From positions 62,001 through 126,000 of the forward strand of contig CAVSZG010000004.1 of the NCBI GenBank assembly GCA_963732405.1: 64,000 bases of DNA. The letters are read 5' to 3'. Numbering within the stretch: the stretch's first letter is position 1; the number at the start of each line of letters is the position of its first letter. The position numbers were made by a program, and so were the translations under genes. Shown piece after piece: positions 26,278-35,546 of this stretch. The notes under the pieces were generated by a model. That model was not told the origin of the DNA and did not search any database. It worked only from the letters and a program-made list of their open reading frames with translations. The stretch is from JAUIAI01 sp963732405 (lineage in GTDB: Bacteria; Pseudomonadota; Gammaproteobacteria; Burkholderiales; Burkholderiaceae_E).

Positions 26278-27552
26278 CTACCCTTCGCCCTTCCCGACGT
26301 TCGCACTAGTGATCGCCATTCTCCAGCAAAGGGCCAGCAGCACCCCATACATAATAGAGTAGCCGATCGAATAGCACCAAAGAGCGCGGCTAAGGGGGTC
26401 ACATGCAAGTAGGGTAAGCAGAGTAACCATTAAAAGCGCAACTTGCCATTTTAGATCTACATCTTCGCGCCTCGCAATGTAAACAGTCGTGCTGAGAGGC
26501 GATGCTACAAGGCCAATAGCATAGGCCGGCAGTAGAGTTAAAACAATATGACCGGTAGCCAGCCACTGCGAGCCGAACACGTAAGCGACAAGATCGCCCC
26601 CGCCAATCAGCAAGACTACGATCATAAAAATCGAAAACACAGAAAGAACTACGGCGGACCATCCAAACTCGTGAGCGAAGTGCCCTTTGTTTAAATAGGA
26701 GATAGAAGCTTGGCGCCTAAAGATATCGCGCACGGGGACTCCAACGACCGATAGTGGAAGTCCTAAAACGCGTTGAGCCATCGATATATGCCCCGCACTC
26801 TCTGCACCAAAGCGTGAACCGAGTATGAGAACTGGGAGACTAGCTCCCCCGACACTAACGATCACCGCAGGTAACACGAACCCCACAGTACGTCGCCTCT
26901 GAAACCAGAACGCACGATATGAACGCAATCCAACGAAATCTACCGGCGAAGGAGCAAAAGCGTACAACCAGCATGAAACGGCGAGAAACAGGCCAAACGC
27001 ATGTCCAAGAACAAGAGCATCCGTCGAAACATAGCCTATCGACGCCAATATAAGAGGTATCCCTACTATGAACAATACTTGAACTACTCTCAGCCATGCT
27101 AAGAGGCCAAAACGACCAGACGTAGAGCCCCATGTCTGCATAACCGTACAACCAGCAAGCAAGCAACCCCCAATACAAGTTGAAGCGGGCGAGTTGATCC
27201 CGAATTTATAGGCCGTATTGGGCGCGAAGGTCTGGAATGCTGTCAAGAATAGGAAAATAATCGCGCTCAGCAGTAGCGCGATGACGAGAATAGTCGTGGT
27301 TGTCTGTCGCCTACGTTCAGCAGATTCGTCGTTGACGAGTGACGTTTCAAGAGCAGCCGTAACTCCGACGCTGATCACTGAAACTCCAGCCAGCCACATA
27401 GCATAGCCACCAAAAGCCGCAGCAGAATAAATGCGTGCAATAAACAAGTACCCAGCAAACCCGACCAGCTGCGCGGCACCAGATCCAGTAACTAGCGAGA
27501 GAGCGGCTCTTGCCCATTGCAGCTTCCCTTCGCCTAAATCGTTCTTTGTCAT
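26278..27552 (-). CDS. wzx: Polysaccharide flippase (Wzx-like, MOP superfamily)
   Basis: A 424-residue integral membrane protein with about twelve hydrophobic spans and the Wzx/RfbX-type opening (ALSLVTGSGAAQLVGFAGYL, then FIARIYSAAAFGGYA). Proteins of this class flip undecaprenyl-linked O-units across the inner membrane. It is bounded on both sides by IS3 and IS630 fragments, so it is probably transcribed alone. No operon partner within 300 bases. Confidence 0.85.
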   Translation of the reverse strand: MTKNDLGEGKLQWARAALSLVTGSGAAQLVGFAGYLFIARIYSAAAFGGYAMWLAGVSVISVGVTAALETSLVNDESAERRRQTTTTILVIALLLSAIIFLFLTAFQTFAPNTAYKFGINSPASTCIGGCLLAGCTVMQTWGSTSGRFGLLAWLRVVQVLFIVGIPLILASIGYVSTDALVLGHAFGLFLAVSCWLYAFAPSPVDFVGLRSYRAFWFQRRRTVGFVLPAVIVSVGGASLPVLILGSRFGAESAGHISMAQRVLGLPLSVVGVPVRDIFRRQASISYLNKGHFAHEFGWSAVVLSVFSIFMIVVLLIGGGDLVAYVFGSQWLATGHIVLTLLPAYAIGLVASPLSTTVYIARREDVDLKWQVALLMVTLLTLLACDPLSRALWCYSIGYSIMYGVLLALCWRMAITSANVGKGEG

Positions 27553-27693
27553 GAGGCTCTAGCGGGGCGCGCGTAAAATGCTGCAATACATTTGGCTCGC
27601 TGCTGCTTTTGCTCGCATACTTCTGCGATGACCAAAGCAGACACTTTTCGTCTCAAGCGCTGTGATCGGACCACGTTCGAGTAGTGGCTAGAA

Positions 27694-28114
27694 ATGCCGA
27701 CCCTACCGCGAGGTGAAACGACCCGCGCGTGGATCGTTCTGGCGTTGGACGAGGGAACGGGTGCGGCGCAGATCGCCGCGGCCCAACGGGTTGCAGTCAA
27801 GACGATGTATCGGTGGATGCATCGATACGAAGAAATGGGCATCGATCGGCTGCGCAACCTGCCCCGCTCGGGACGCCCGAGCGGGATCGATGACAAGATC
27901 GTGCGACGCGTGCTCAAACTGACCACCGAGAAGGTTCCGCACGAAGCCACGCACTGGAGCATTCGCCTGATGGCCCAGTATGCGGGGTGAGTACCGGGCA
28001 GGTTCGCCAGATCTGAAAGGCAGCCGATCTGAGGCCGCACCTCACCAAGACCTTCAAGATCAACAACGATCCGTACTTCGCCAACAAGGTGATCGATATC
28101 GTCGGGCTCCGATG
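27694..28114 (+). pseudogene. IS630-family transposase, N-terminal part with frameshift and stop
   Basis: The first 98 codons give the IS630 helix-turn-helix and linker (RLRNLPRSGRPSG and EATHWSIRLMAQYAG). After a stop at 27990 the next frame continues with an internal TGA and then LRPHLTKTFKINNDPYFANK, as in intact homologues, ending near 28114. The catalytic domain is missing. Confidence 0.8.
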
Positions 28115-29110
28115 ATTATCGGTTTTCTTTGCATCAATCTCAAGGAACGGCCGGCGTAGTGCTTCTCTTCGATGATTGTTTGCATACAAAAATTGGTCCG
28201 TTTCCATTGCTTGGCAGAGCCCAAGAGGTACTCGACTAGATTCAGTTCTGGTGCATCGCCAGGAAGCGGTTCAAGCACGGTGTTGTTCCCCCGAGAATTG
28301 ACGAAGTCGAGCACGTATCGGCTTCTATTCGCTGACATACTGTCCCAGAAGACCAACGGATTGGTGCCAATCTGCGTGTTAAGCGCCCTGAGGAAATCAA
28401 CCAATTAGGAACTTCCAATCGAGCCATCATGGAATCCGAAACAAAATCGCCGGAATGTGATTCCAGCGATCAGAGAGAGTTGATTCCAGTTGAAGCTGTA
28501 CTGCAGCGTTAGCATGCAACCTTCGGGCGCCCAATTTCTGACCCGAGCTGGTTGCCCGCTCCGGCCAGATTCGTCGATGAAGATGATGGCTCTACTTTCT
28601 CTTCTGGAGGTTTTTTAGCGCCGGCCAGCGCGGGGCTTTCCATTCCAGGATCGCCGTTTCGTCGCGCTAAACCGCGCATCCAGTCGGACGTTGAGTGGAG
28701 AAGCCCAGTTCGCGCATAATCCGCTATGCATGCACGCCGCTTAACAAAAAGCCAAATTCGTACTCGTTGAGTTTGATGTTCCGAGCTACGGTCCAAAGCT
28801 CTATTGGAAATCCGTTGGCGATTGCGCCGGCCAACCGAATCTTCAATACTTGGCTCTTCTATACCGCATCTAAAGTACCTGGCCGCCCCAACGGCTTGCG
28901 CCCTCACGATTGCGGATCCAGTTCCAGAGAACGCGCCCAACTTGATGCGGTTTGCCGACTGACGTGGCACTAGCGCGCCACGCCGGCCTGCGACGAACCG
29001 CGATTGAGAATGCGAATACCGCGCCGCCGGCACCGCTGCGTTGCTTTGAGATCCAGCTTCTACCATCCCATCGCCGTTTCAAGGTCTCGAAGCGACAGTA
29101 CTTCGAAGAA
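28115..29110 (-). pseudogene. Second, decayed IS630-type transposase
   Basis: Leftward, in shifting frames with several stops, lie recognisable pieces in order: IKLNEYEFGFLLSGVHA, RIMRELGFSTQRPTG, ETAILEWKAPRWPALKK, LQYSFNWNQLSLIAG, VLEPLPGDAPELNLVEYLLG. This is one complete but heavily mutated IS630-type gene. No single frame is open over more than about a third of it. Confidence 0.7.
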
Positions 29111-29152
29111 GAAATATCGTAGCAAATCGGCCGTCATTCATCTACGTCGACC

Positions 29153-30037
29153 TCAACATTCGCCTGGCTTTCGGACAGCCAATATGTACATATCCTCTTT
29201 GCTATGCGCACTCCAGTGGATGTAATGCGGTAGCAGTGTTCGATGGCCAGGCAACACTAGTTTCGCAAATTCCTTGAACAACTGAGTTGCAGTAAGAGGC
29301 AAAGCTGGAAACCTCTCTATCCCGACGATCTCAAAGCCATTTACCGTCAACAGAGTACGTACATGGCGTTCCGCAACGATGCTCAAGTGATCAGGGAGAC
29401 ACAGCGGCTTGATAGCAATGTCTGCTGGCTGGTCGGCAGCGTCACCAGTTTGGATTAACAGTTTTCCATTGGGTCGAACTAGACCCGTCAATAGAGCAAT
29501 AAATGACGGCGGATGCGCCAAGTGGGACCAGACGTTCATCAAGCTTACGACATCGTACTGAAGTGAATGTCTACAAAGATCTGTCGCTTCAACGTCTAAC
29601 CCGCGCGATCGTGACGAAGCCGCTTTTGCCAAATTTGGTTCAAAACCCTTGAGTCTAACTGTGCCACCGGAAAACTCCGCAATAGTCTCAAGGAACTCAC
29701 CATGGCCACAGCCAACATCAAGCCAAGACTCGACGTTACCCAACCCCTCCGGGAAAAGCCGACGAAGAACCAACATGTTCTTCGCTCTAACGCTACGATT
29801 GTAGTAAACATTTACATGTAACTCCGAATCCCCTTGATGCATCCCGACGACGGTACCGGAGTCAATAACTGCGTCCGCAGGTCGTTCTCGAACGTAGAGC
29901 AGTCCGCATTCATTACAGCGGACCATACTAAACCCGTTCTCTCGGAAATAATCCGCATTTGAACTAGAACCGCAAACGTAACAAGATACTGTCACTCGCA
30001 AAGGAGGTTCAACAGAGTGAGACGGTACTTTCAACAT
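29153..30037 (-). CDS. SAM-dependent methyltransferase with N-terminal zinc ribbon
   Basis: A 294-residue class I methyltransferase. The N-terminus has two Cys pairs (CYVCGS, CNECGL) typical of a zinc-binding methyltransferase family, followed by the SAM motif I (WLDVGCGHGEFLE) and a motif with PNGKLLIQTGD. Such enzymes in sugar loci often modify deoxysugars, but the substrate here is unknown. It stands alone between IS630 and IS5 remnants. Confidence 0.85.
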   Translation of the reverse strand: MLKVPSHSVEPPLRVTVSCYVCGSSSNADYFRENGFSMVRCNECGLLYVRERPADAVIDSGTVVGMHQGDSELHVNVYYNRSVRAKNMLVLRRLFPEGLGNVESWLDVGCGHGEFLETIAEFSGGTVRLKGFEPNLAKAASSRSRGLDVEATDLCRHSLQYDVVSLMNVWSHLAHPPSFIALLTGLVRPNGKLLIQTGDAADQPADIAIKPLCLPDHLSIVAERHVRTLLTVNGFEIVGIERFPALPLTATQLFKEFAKLVLPGHRTLLPHYIHWSAHSKEDMYILAVRKPGEC

Positions 30038-30447
30038 ATCGCCGGATATCTACACTTATATGCTTAAGATCGCGAACCGATAACTATCGAACCTCTGCAA
30101 ACAATCCTGTTCACATCGATGGCTTCGCGTAAGAAATAGGAAAGGAACAGCCCGAAATCTCCTATTGAAGTCGAACAAACTAACTGCGATCGCACCAACC
30201 GGAAATTTCGCATCCATTGGCTGCAGCAAAGGATCTGGCGCACTGGCACCGCCAACAAACGACTGCATGACACTGAACCAAAGAAATGCTGTGCGAGTTT
30301 AAGATCACCGCCCGGCATATTGCTGTCGCTATGCATGGATTTGACACTCATCTCTCAAATATCGGCACCGCAAAATCTTGAACAACGAGTTAGGGACAGT
30401 CCGCGCAATCGCAAACTTTTCAGCTGACAGACCATAAAAATGGCATT
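30038..30447. other. Intergenic region left of the IS5 copy
   Basis: About 400 bases upstream of the leftward methyltransferase gene. Small leftward frames (30056-30351) look like nothing known. The end of an IS5-type element (GACAGTCCGCGCAA at about 30396) resembles the one at 23633. Confidence 0.4.
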
Positions 30448-31170
30448 TCATCGCGAATTGATCGGGTTCGGCGCGGTTCGATCGAAAAATCGATCACTCT
30501 TCGCTTCTTTTCCTTGATGCAGGCGGACTGCTCCCAAGACCGAATACCGAACGAGAAAAATGTTCGCCAACGCTGCCGTGACGTACACCCGATTGGCGTT
30601 CTTGGCCATCCCACGGTAGCGCACTTTGCCGAACCCGAACACCCGCTTGATCACGCCGATCGAATGTTCGACTCGCGAACGGATGCGCGAATTAGTTCGG
30701 TTCTTCGCCTTGATCGACTCATCCGTGAAATGCTTCCATTTGCATTGCTGGTTCGTGACGTCCTTGGCCTTGGGCGCACGGGCGCGGATCACCTCGCCTT
30801 GACTTTTGTAGGCCTGATCGCCGTAGACACGCATTTCGTGGCCACGCAGCAGATGACCAATCGTATTGTTATCGCGCGTGTTGGCCGGGGTCACTGCGAA
30901 ATACAGCGTCTCTTCCACCACCGGGTCCGACAAATCGAACCCCAGTTGCAGGCAGTGAATCCGCAGCATCCGCCCCAACCCGAACCCGGGACAACCGCCA
31001 GCGCTGGCGCTCTTCGGGTAAAACGGATCAATCAGTGCAGCCAACGCCTTCCACGGCACCACCGAATCCATTTCGGCCAGGAAACTCTCGGGACGCGTAG
31101 GCTTTCGATATCGCTCAAAGTCGCTGACGGCCAACGTCAATTGCTTACGATGCGTGCTGGTCAATGCCAT
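30448..31170 (-). pseudogene. IS5-family transposase with internal deletion
   Basis: The 240-residue frame joins the IS5 N-terminus (up to SDPVVEETLYF) directly to the C-terminal part (AVTPANTRDNNTIGHLLRGH...). The intact IS5 transposase at 31400 has about 90 more residues here, including RVPDGTTLCKFRHLLE and the first catalytic Asp region (GGTIVDATLI). The deletion is in frame, so an inactive protein or inhibitor could still be made. Confidence 0.8.
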
Positions 31171-31188
31171 TCCCCAGGGCTGCTGCGC

Positions 31189-31247
31189 AAAACCTCATTT
31201 TATCGTTCCTCCGCAGTCAATGCGACGGTCTTGCGGAACTGCCTTAG
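31189..31247. repeat. ~58-bp repeat, copy A (also at 45278)
   Basis: Shares ACCTCA.TTTATCG and GTCAATGCGACGGT..TGCGGAACT.CC.TAG with 45278-45335. Copy A lies between the deleted IS5 copy and the intact IS5 element, whose TTAG target is its last four bases. Confidence 0.65.
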
Positions 31248-31399
31248 GGAAGGGCTGATCAACTCGGGTGAATTGATTCGTCGATTCGATGATGTTGACT
31301 CTGGTCGAAATTTCGCCGCAATCTGAAATGAAACCGATGTTTCGAGAACGGTTTACTGCGGAAAACGCGTCAGAATGGCGCGATTTCCGCCTGTTCCGT

Positions 31400-32377
31400 T
31401 TACGCGAGGCGCATCTTCCCTGTGATCGGTCTACCCCATTTGTTGATGTTGAGCAGCGCCAGCATGGCAAAGGCCCTGTTCGCGTTCTTCATGATGCCGC
31501 GATAGCGCACCTTGGCGAAGCCCCAGTGTCTCTTGATCGTCAGAAATGGATGCTCTACTTTCGAGCGGACTGCCGACTTGCGCCGATTGGCCAATCGGTC
31601 CGCATCGATCAAGGGCCGGTTTCTGTAGGCGCGCTTGTTGGTAAAGTCCTTCGCCCTGGGTGCCAACGCTTTGAGCCGTTCGCGCTGTGCCGCGCCTCGG
31701 TAGGCACTGTCGCCGTAGAAGCGGGTTTCATTGCCGTGGAGCAAGTTCTCGACCTCTTGGCTATCGTGCACGTTGCCGGCTGTGACGCTGGCGCTGTGCA
31801 CCAGGCCGCTGGCGCTATCCACGCCGATGTGCAGCTTCATGCCGAAGTGCCACTCATTGCCCTTCTTCGATTGATGCATCTCGGGGTCGCGCGCTTGGTC
31901 CTCGTTCTTCGTGGAGGACGGAGCCGCTATCAAAGTAGCGTCTACGATGGTCCCGCCGCAGAGCTTCATACCGCTGGCCATCAACAACTCACCCACCTTG
32001 GAAAACATGGCGGTGCCGATGTCGTGCTTTTCGAGAAGATGACGGAACTTGCACAACGTCGTGCCATCCGGCACGCGCTCACGACCCAGATCGATCTTGC
32101 AGAAAAGGCGAAACATCTCGACGTCGTACAGAGCATCCTCGCAGGCATCGTCTGCAAGATTGAACCAGTTCGCCAGGAAGTACATGCGCAGCATGCGTTC
32201 CAAACCAATCGGCGGGCGTCCATTGCCAGGTTTGGGATAGTGAGGTTCAACCAGTGCGCAAAACTCCCCCCAAGGAACCAGAGCATCCATCCTCGCAAGA
32301 AACTCGGACTTGCGAGTAGGTCTCGCATGCGCTTCGAAACTTCTTGATGCTCCCAGTGTCATCTGTTTCATCGTCAC
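31400..32377 (-). CDS. IS5-family transposase
   Basis: A 325-residue DDE transposase with the N-terminal DUF772-type domain, GGTIVDATLI (Asp), FYGDSAYRGAA (Asp) and the YREK-like region with RSKVEHPFLTIKRHWG (Glu). Length and motifs are normal, so it is probably active. Confidence 0.93.
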   Translation of the reverse strand: MTMKQMTLGASRSFEAHARPTRKSEFLARMDALVPWGEFCALVEPHYPKPGNGRPPIGLERMLRMYFLANWFNLADDACEDALYDVEMFRLFCKIDLGRERVPDGTTLCKFRHLLEKHDIGTAMFSKVGELLMASGMKLCGGTIVDATLIAAPSSTKNEDQARDPEMHQSKKGNEWHFGMKLHIGVDSASGLVHSASVTAGNVHDSQEVENLLHGNETRFYGDSAYRGAAQRERLKALAPRAKDFTNKRAYRNRPLIDADRLANRRKSAVRSKVEHPFLTIKRHWGFAKVRYRGIMKNANRAFAMLALLNINKWGRPITGKMRLA

Positions 32378-32415
32378 GGATTAAACCGAATTGTTGGTCA
32401 CCTGATTTTATCGCA

Positions 32416-32443
32416 GCCGCACCGCGGAATGAAGCGGTGCGGC
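32416..32443. other. Hairpin near the IS5 right end
   Basis: GCCGCACCGC pairs perfectly with GCGGTGCGGC over an 8-base loop, 18 bases inside the right terminal repeat and upstream of the leftward transposase gene. It may act as a terminator of read-through into the element or limit impinging transcription. Confidence 0.5.
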
Positions 32444-32573
32444 AACTTAATCAGCGCTTCCTTAGGCGATTATCAAAGCCAGAGGCAATACCAGGCGATT
32501 CTTGCCGCTGCGTTTTAAATCGACTCTTATCCACGAGAAGCTGCATCAGGCCTTCGACTGAACACCAGCGCGT

Positions 32574-33686
32574 TCATGCATTACTTACACGGTTGACTTT
32601 GTTCGCTATCCGAGCAATTGCCGACGCGACTACTTTCTGAGTTTCCATTTCTAGGTAAGCGTGCATCGGGATGCTGATTACCGTCTCGGCCGCTTTATCG
32701 CCTGCGGAAAGTTTGCAGTTCGCGTTAGCCACCGCTGGCTGACGATTCAATGGCAGTGGATAGTGCACTGCCGTAGGGATTCCTTCGTTTCGCAGGCCGG
32801 CCTGCACAAAGTCCCTTCTCTCGGTCCGAATCGTGTATTGGCCCCAGGCCGAAACGCAGTCGCTACGAACGAACGGCGGATCGACGCCAATTTCCAAGAG
32901 CAGATCACCATATCTCTTCGCAACGACCTGCCTCTTAGAAATTTCGTCATCCAGGATTTCGAGTTTCGGCAAGAGAATTGCAGCCTGAATGGTATCAAGC
33001 CTGCTATTCATTCCAATTCGTACGTGATGATATCGACGGTCTTGTCCATGGCGCGCGATCTGTCGAATCACCTTTGCAAGATCTGGATCTGAAGTGAAAA
33101 TCGCGCCACCATCGCCATAGCACCCGAGGGGCTTGGAAGGAAAGAAGCTTGTGCAAGCGATTGAGGTAAGGTTGCAGGATTTTTTTGACTTATAAGTCGC
33201 GCCGAAGCTTTGAGCTGCATCCTCAATGACTGGAATACCGCGCTTACTCGCAATCGCGTTTATTGCGTCAAAATCGGCACATTGCCCATACAGTGATACC
33301 GGAATAATCGCCTTAGTCCGGCTTGTAATTGCATCTTCGATCAGATTCGGGGCGATGCTATATGTCGCAGGATCAATATCGACAAATACCGGCTTGGCCC
33401 CGAGTATCGCGCTCGCTTCGGCAGTAGCGATATAGCTAAACCCCGGGGTAATCACTTCGTCCCCAGGGCCCACATTCAATGCCATCAGCGCGATTTGTAG
33501 CGCGTCAGTGCCATTAGCAACGCTTATGCAGTAAGCGGCACCGCAGTACCTCGCCAGCCTGAGCTCAAGCTCTTCAACTTCTGGGCCAAGGATATATTGT
33601 CCGTGCGATAGTACTCTTTCTATGCCCTCATGAATTTGATCGCGCAGGCGCCTTTGCTGCGTGGCCAAGTCATTGAAAGGGATCAT
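32574..33686 (-). CDS. wbpE: UDP-2-acetamido-2-deoxy-3-oxo-glucuronate aminotransferase (WbpE-like)
   Basis: A 370-residue PLP-dependent DegT/DnrJ/EryC1/StrS aminotransferase. The PLP lysine is in FFPSKPLGCYGDGGA, with the typical opening MIPFNDLATQ and active-site segment VIEDAAQSFGATY. Together with adjacent WbpB- and WbpD-like proteins it would install the 3-amino group on UDP-GlcNAcA. Its start overlaps the wbpD stop by 4 bases (last gene of the leftward operon). Confidence 0.92.
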   Translation of the reverse strand: MIPFNDLATQQRRLRDQIHEGIERVLSHGQYILGPEVEELELRLARYCGAAYCISVANGTDALQIALMALNVGPGDEVITPGFSYIATAEASAILGAKPVFVDIDPATYSIAPNLIEDAITSRTKAIIPVSLYGQCADFDAINAIASKRGIPVIEDAAQSFGATYKSKKSCNLTSIACTSFFPSKPLGCYGDGGAIFTSDPDLAKVIRQIARHGQDRRYHHVRIGMNSRLDTIQAAILLPKLEILDDEISKRQVVAKRYGDLLLEIGVDPPFVRSDCVSAWGQYTIRTERRDFVQAGLRNEGIPTAVHYPLPLNRQPAVANANCKLSAGDKAAETVISIPMHAYLEMETQKVVASAIARIANKVNRVSNA

Positions 33687-34267
33687 GACCTCACCTCAAT
33701 TCTCAATGTCTGCCCCTCAAGGAAATAGCGATCACCAGTGTTAGAACAAGTCGTACTACCGCTTCCCTCGATCGGCAACTCCAGTCGCTCCCCAAAGGCA
33801 CTCATCCATCCAATTTGCCTTGCGGGCACTCCAGCAACTAGGGCAAAGGCCGGCACATCGCGAACAACAACTGAGCCTGCCGCAACGAACGAGTACTCGC
33901 CGAGAGTCACGCCGCATACTATCGTTGAGTTCGCGCCAAGTGTGGCACCGGTCTTAACCAAGGTCGATTGATACTCGCTCTTCCTCTCAACTAGCGCGCG
34001 CGGATTGATTACATTCGTGAACACCATTGACGGGCCACAGAAAACCCCATCCTCCAAGCAAACATCATCGTAAATCGAAACGTTATTTTGAACTTTGCAG
34101 TTGTTTCCAATGACAGCGCGATTACCTACGAATACGCCCTGACCCAGGGAGACGTTCTTCCCAATTTTGGCACCGGAGCAAACATGGCAAAAGTGCCAGA
34201 CCCTGCTCCCGCTCCCTATTTCGGCGCCATCATCTACGATGGCGGATTGTTCTATCATGACACTCAT
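33683..34267 (-). CDS. wbpD: UDP-2-acetamido-3-amino-glucuronate N-acetyltransferase (WbpD-like)
   Basis: A 194-residue left-handed beta-helix acetyltransferase with repeated hexapeptides (AEIGSGSRVWHFCHV, AKIGKNVSLGQGVFVG, then VTLGEYSFVAAGSVV) and the family segment VFTNVINPRA. It acetylates the 3-amino group made by WbpE, giving UDP-GlcNAc(3NAc)A. It is overlapped by its neighbours on both sides (ATGA-type junctions), indicating tight translational coupling. Confidence 0.92.
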   Translation of the reverse strand: MSVMIEQSAIVDDGAEIGSGSRVWHFCHVCSGAKIGKNVSLGQGVFVGNRAVIGNNCKVQNNVSIYDDVCLEDGVFCGPSMVFTNVINPRALVERKSEYQSTLVKTGATLGANSTIVCGVTLGEYSFVAAGSVVVRDVPAFALVAGVPARQIGWMSAFGERLELPIEGSGSTTCSNTGDRYFLEGQTLRIEVRS

Positions 34268-35217
34268 TTTGCTGCCGCTTTGACAAAGGGGTGTTGGTGC
34301 TCGCGGCTATGTGTTACAGCAAGATTGCGAATTGAAGCTACCGTAGCAACTGCCACCCTACTCTCTCCAAGCTCGAACCCCTTACCTGCAAGAATCTGTT
34401 CATAGCTCCGAGTATGCAAGTCGGTAAAACCATCCGAAAACTCGACATCTACTCCGTCGGCACAAATTGAGCGGAAGGTTCGCTTTCCCGCTTCCCTCTC
34501 GGGTGCTGGAACGTCATTGATGTCAAGCGACAAAAACCAGCGCACCCGTGCACGTTCGTATTCAAGAAAGCCTGCCGCCTTCGTAGGCGAGCTCAAGTGA
34601 ACGTTGCATTCTTGCAATTTTCCATAGACGAAGTGAAGCATATCAAAGAAGTGAACCCCAATGTTGGTTGCTATTCCCCCTGACTTGCGTTCATCACCTT
34701 TCCAGCTTTGCAAATACCATTTGCCACGCGAAGTTATGTACGTCAAATCTACATCTGACTTCGCGTCAGTCGGGGAGGACATTACTCGCTCCTTCAGGGC
34801 GATGATCGAGGGATGAAGCCGCAACTGAAGGATCGTGTATGCGTTCCGTCCGGTGTCACGCTCGATATCGATCAAACCGTCGATGTTCCACGGATTGAGA
34901 ACCAGCGGCTTTTCGCAAATCGCGTCGGCACCAGACCTCAGAGCAAACCGTACATGACTGTCATGAAGGTAGTTCGGCGAGCATATTGACACGTAGTCGA
35001 TGGGCGACTTCGATCGATCTCGACGAATCATATCAATATGACGGTCAAATCGCTCAAACTCCGTAAAGAACGACGCCTCAGGAAAATAACTGTCGATGAT
35101 GCCGACCGAGTCACTAATGTCAAATGCGGCTGCAAGCTCGTTTTTGGTATCACGTATCGCCTTCATATGTCTCGGGGCAATGTATCCTGCGGCGCCGATA
35201 AGAGCGAATTGTTTCAT
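34264..35217 (-). CDS. wbpB: UDP-N-acetyl-glucuronate 3-dehydrogenase (WbpB-like)
   Basis: A 317-residue Gfo/Idh/MocA oxidoreductase. The start KQFALIGAAGYIAPRHMKAI carries the NAD-binding GxxGxxxxRH pattern of WbpB, followed by CSPNYLHDSH and the catalytic-lysine motif ICEKPLVLN. It oxidises C3 of UDP-GlcNAcA to give the WbpE substrate. First gene of the wbpB-D-E operon. WbpA, the 6-dehydrogenase that would feed it, is not in the window. Confidence 0.92.
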   Translation of the reverse strand: MKQFALIGAAGYIAPRHMKAIRDTKNELAAAFDISDSVGIIDSYFPEASFFTEFERFDRHIDMIRRDRSKSPIDYVSICSPNYLHDSHVRFALRSGADAICEKPLVLNPWNIDGLIDIERDTGRNAYTILQLRLHPSIIALKERVMSSPTDAKSDVDLTYITSRGKWYLQSWKGDERKSGGIATNIGVHFFDMLHFVYGKLQECNVHLSSPTKAAGFLEYERARVRWFLSLDINDVPAPEREAGKRTFRSICADGVDVEFSDGFTDLHTRSYEQILAGKGFELGESRVAVATVASIRNLAVTHSREHQHPFVKAAAK

Positions 35218-35546
35218 GCGTCTTCTTCCTTGAGTTTCGGCATTTGCTGAACTTTCACTTTCGGGGCGGAATTGATTTCCGGATTCCGCAAGAGCTCGTT
35301 TTACGAAATGGCAATCTAAACTTGGCTCGTTTCACTTACCTTGGCTGACTGGCTATGCTCAAGTATTTTAGCGTGGAGACTCGTTAAGTACCAGGCTAGA
35401 TGTGGCGGGGACGATCTCACTGAATCGTATAACTTGAAGCAACGTCATCAATTTTCCCGGACTCGTGACAGAAGTGACGCGATCCGCATTCTGACCTTAC
35501 ATTGATCTATCATGACTCCGTCAAATGGCTTAGTCTTACTGTGTCA
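35218..35546. other. Intergenic region between wbpB and the IS701-type transposase
   Basis: About 330 AT-richer bases upstream of the leftward wbp operon; its promoter is expected here. No open frame and no clear terminal repeats of the neighbouring IS could be delimited. Confidence 0.4.

Larger units (their letters stand above)
31248..32461 (-). mobile_element. Intact IS5-family element, 1214 bp
   Basis: Ends GGAAGGGCTGATCAAC (31248) and the inverted GGAAGCGCTGATTAAG (at 32461) are flanked by the direct repeat TTAG (31244-31247 and 32462-32465), the usual IS5 target type. One full-length transposase gene reads leftward. A 10-bp perfect hairpin lies just inside the right end. Confidence 0.9.

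Noticed and set aside
31289..32347. 352-codon rightward frame
   Set aside because: Antisense shadow of the IS5 transposase at 31400-32377; composition only.
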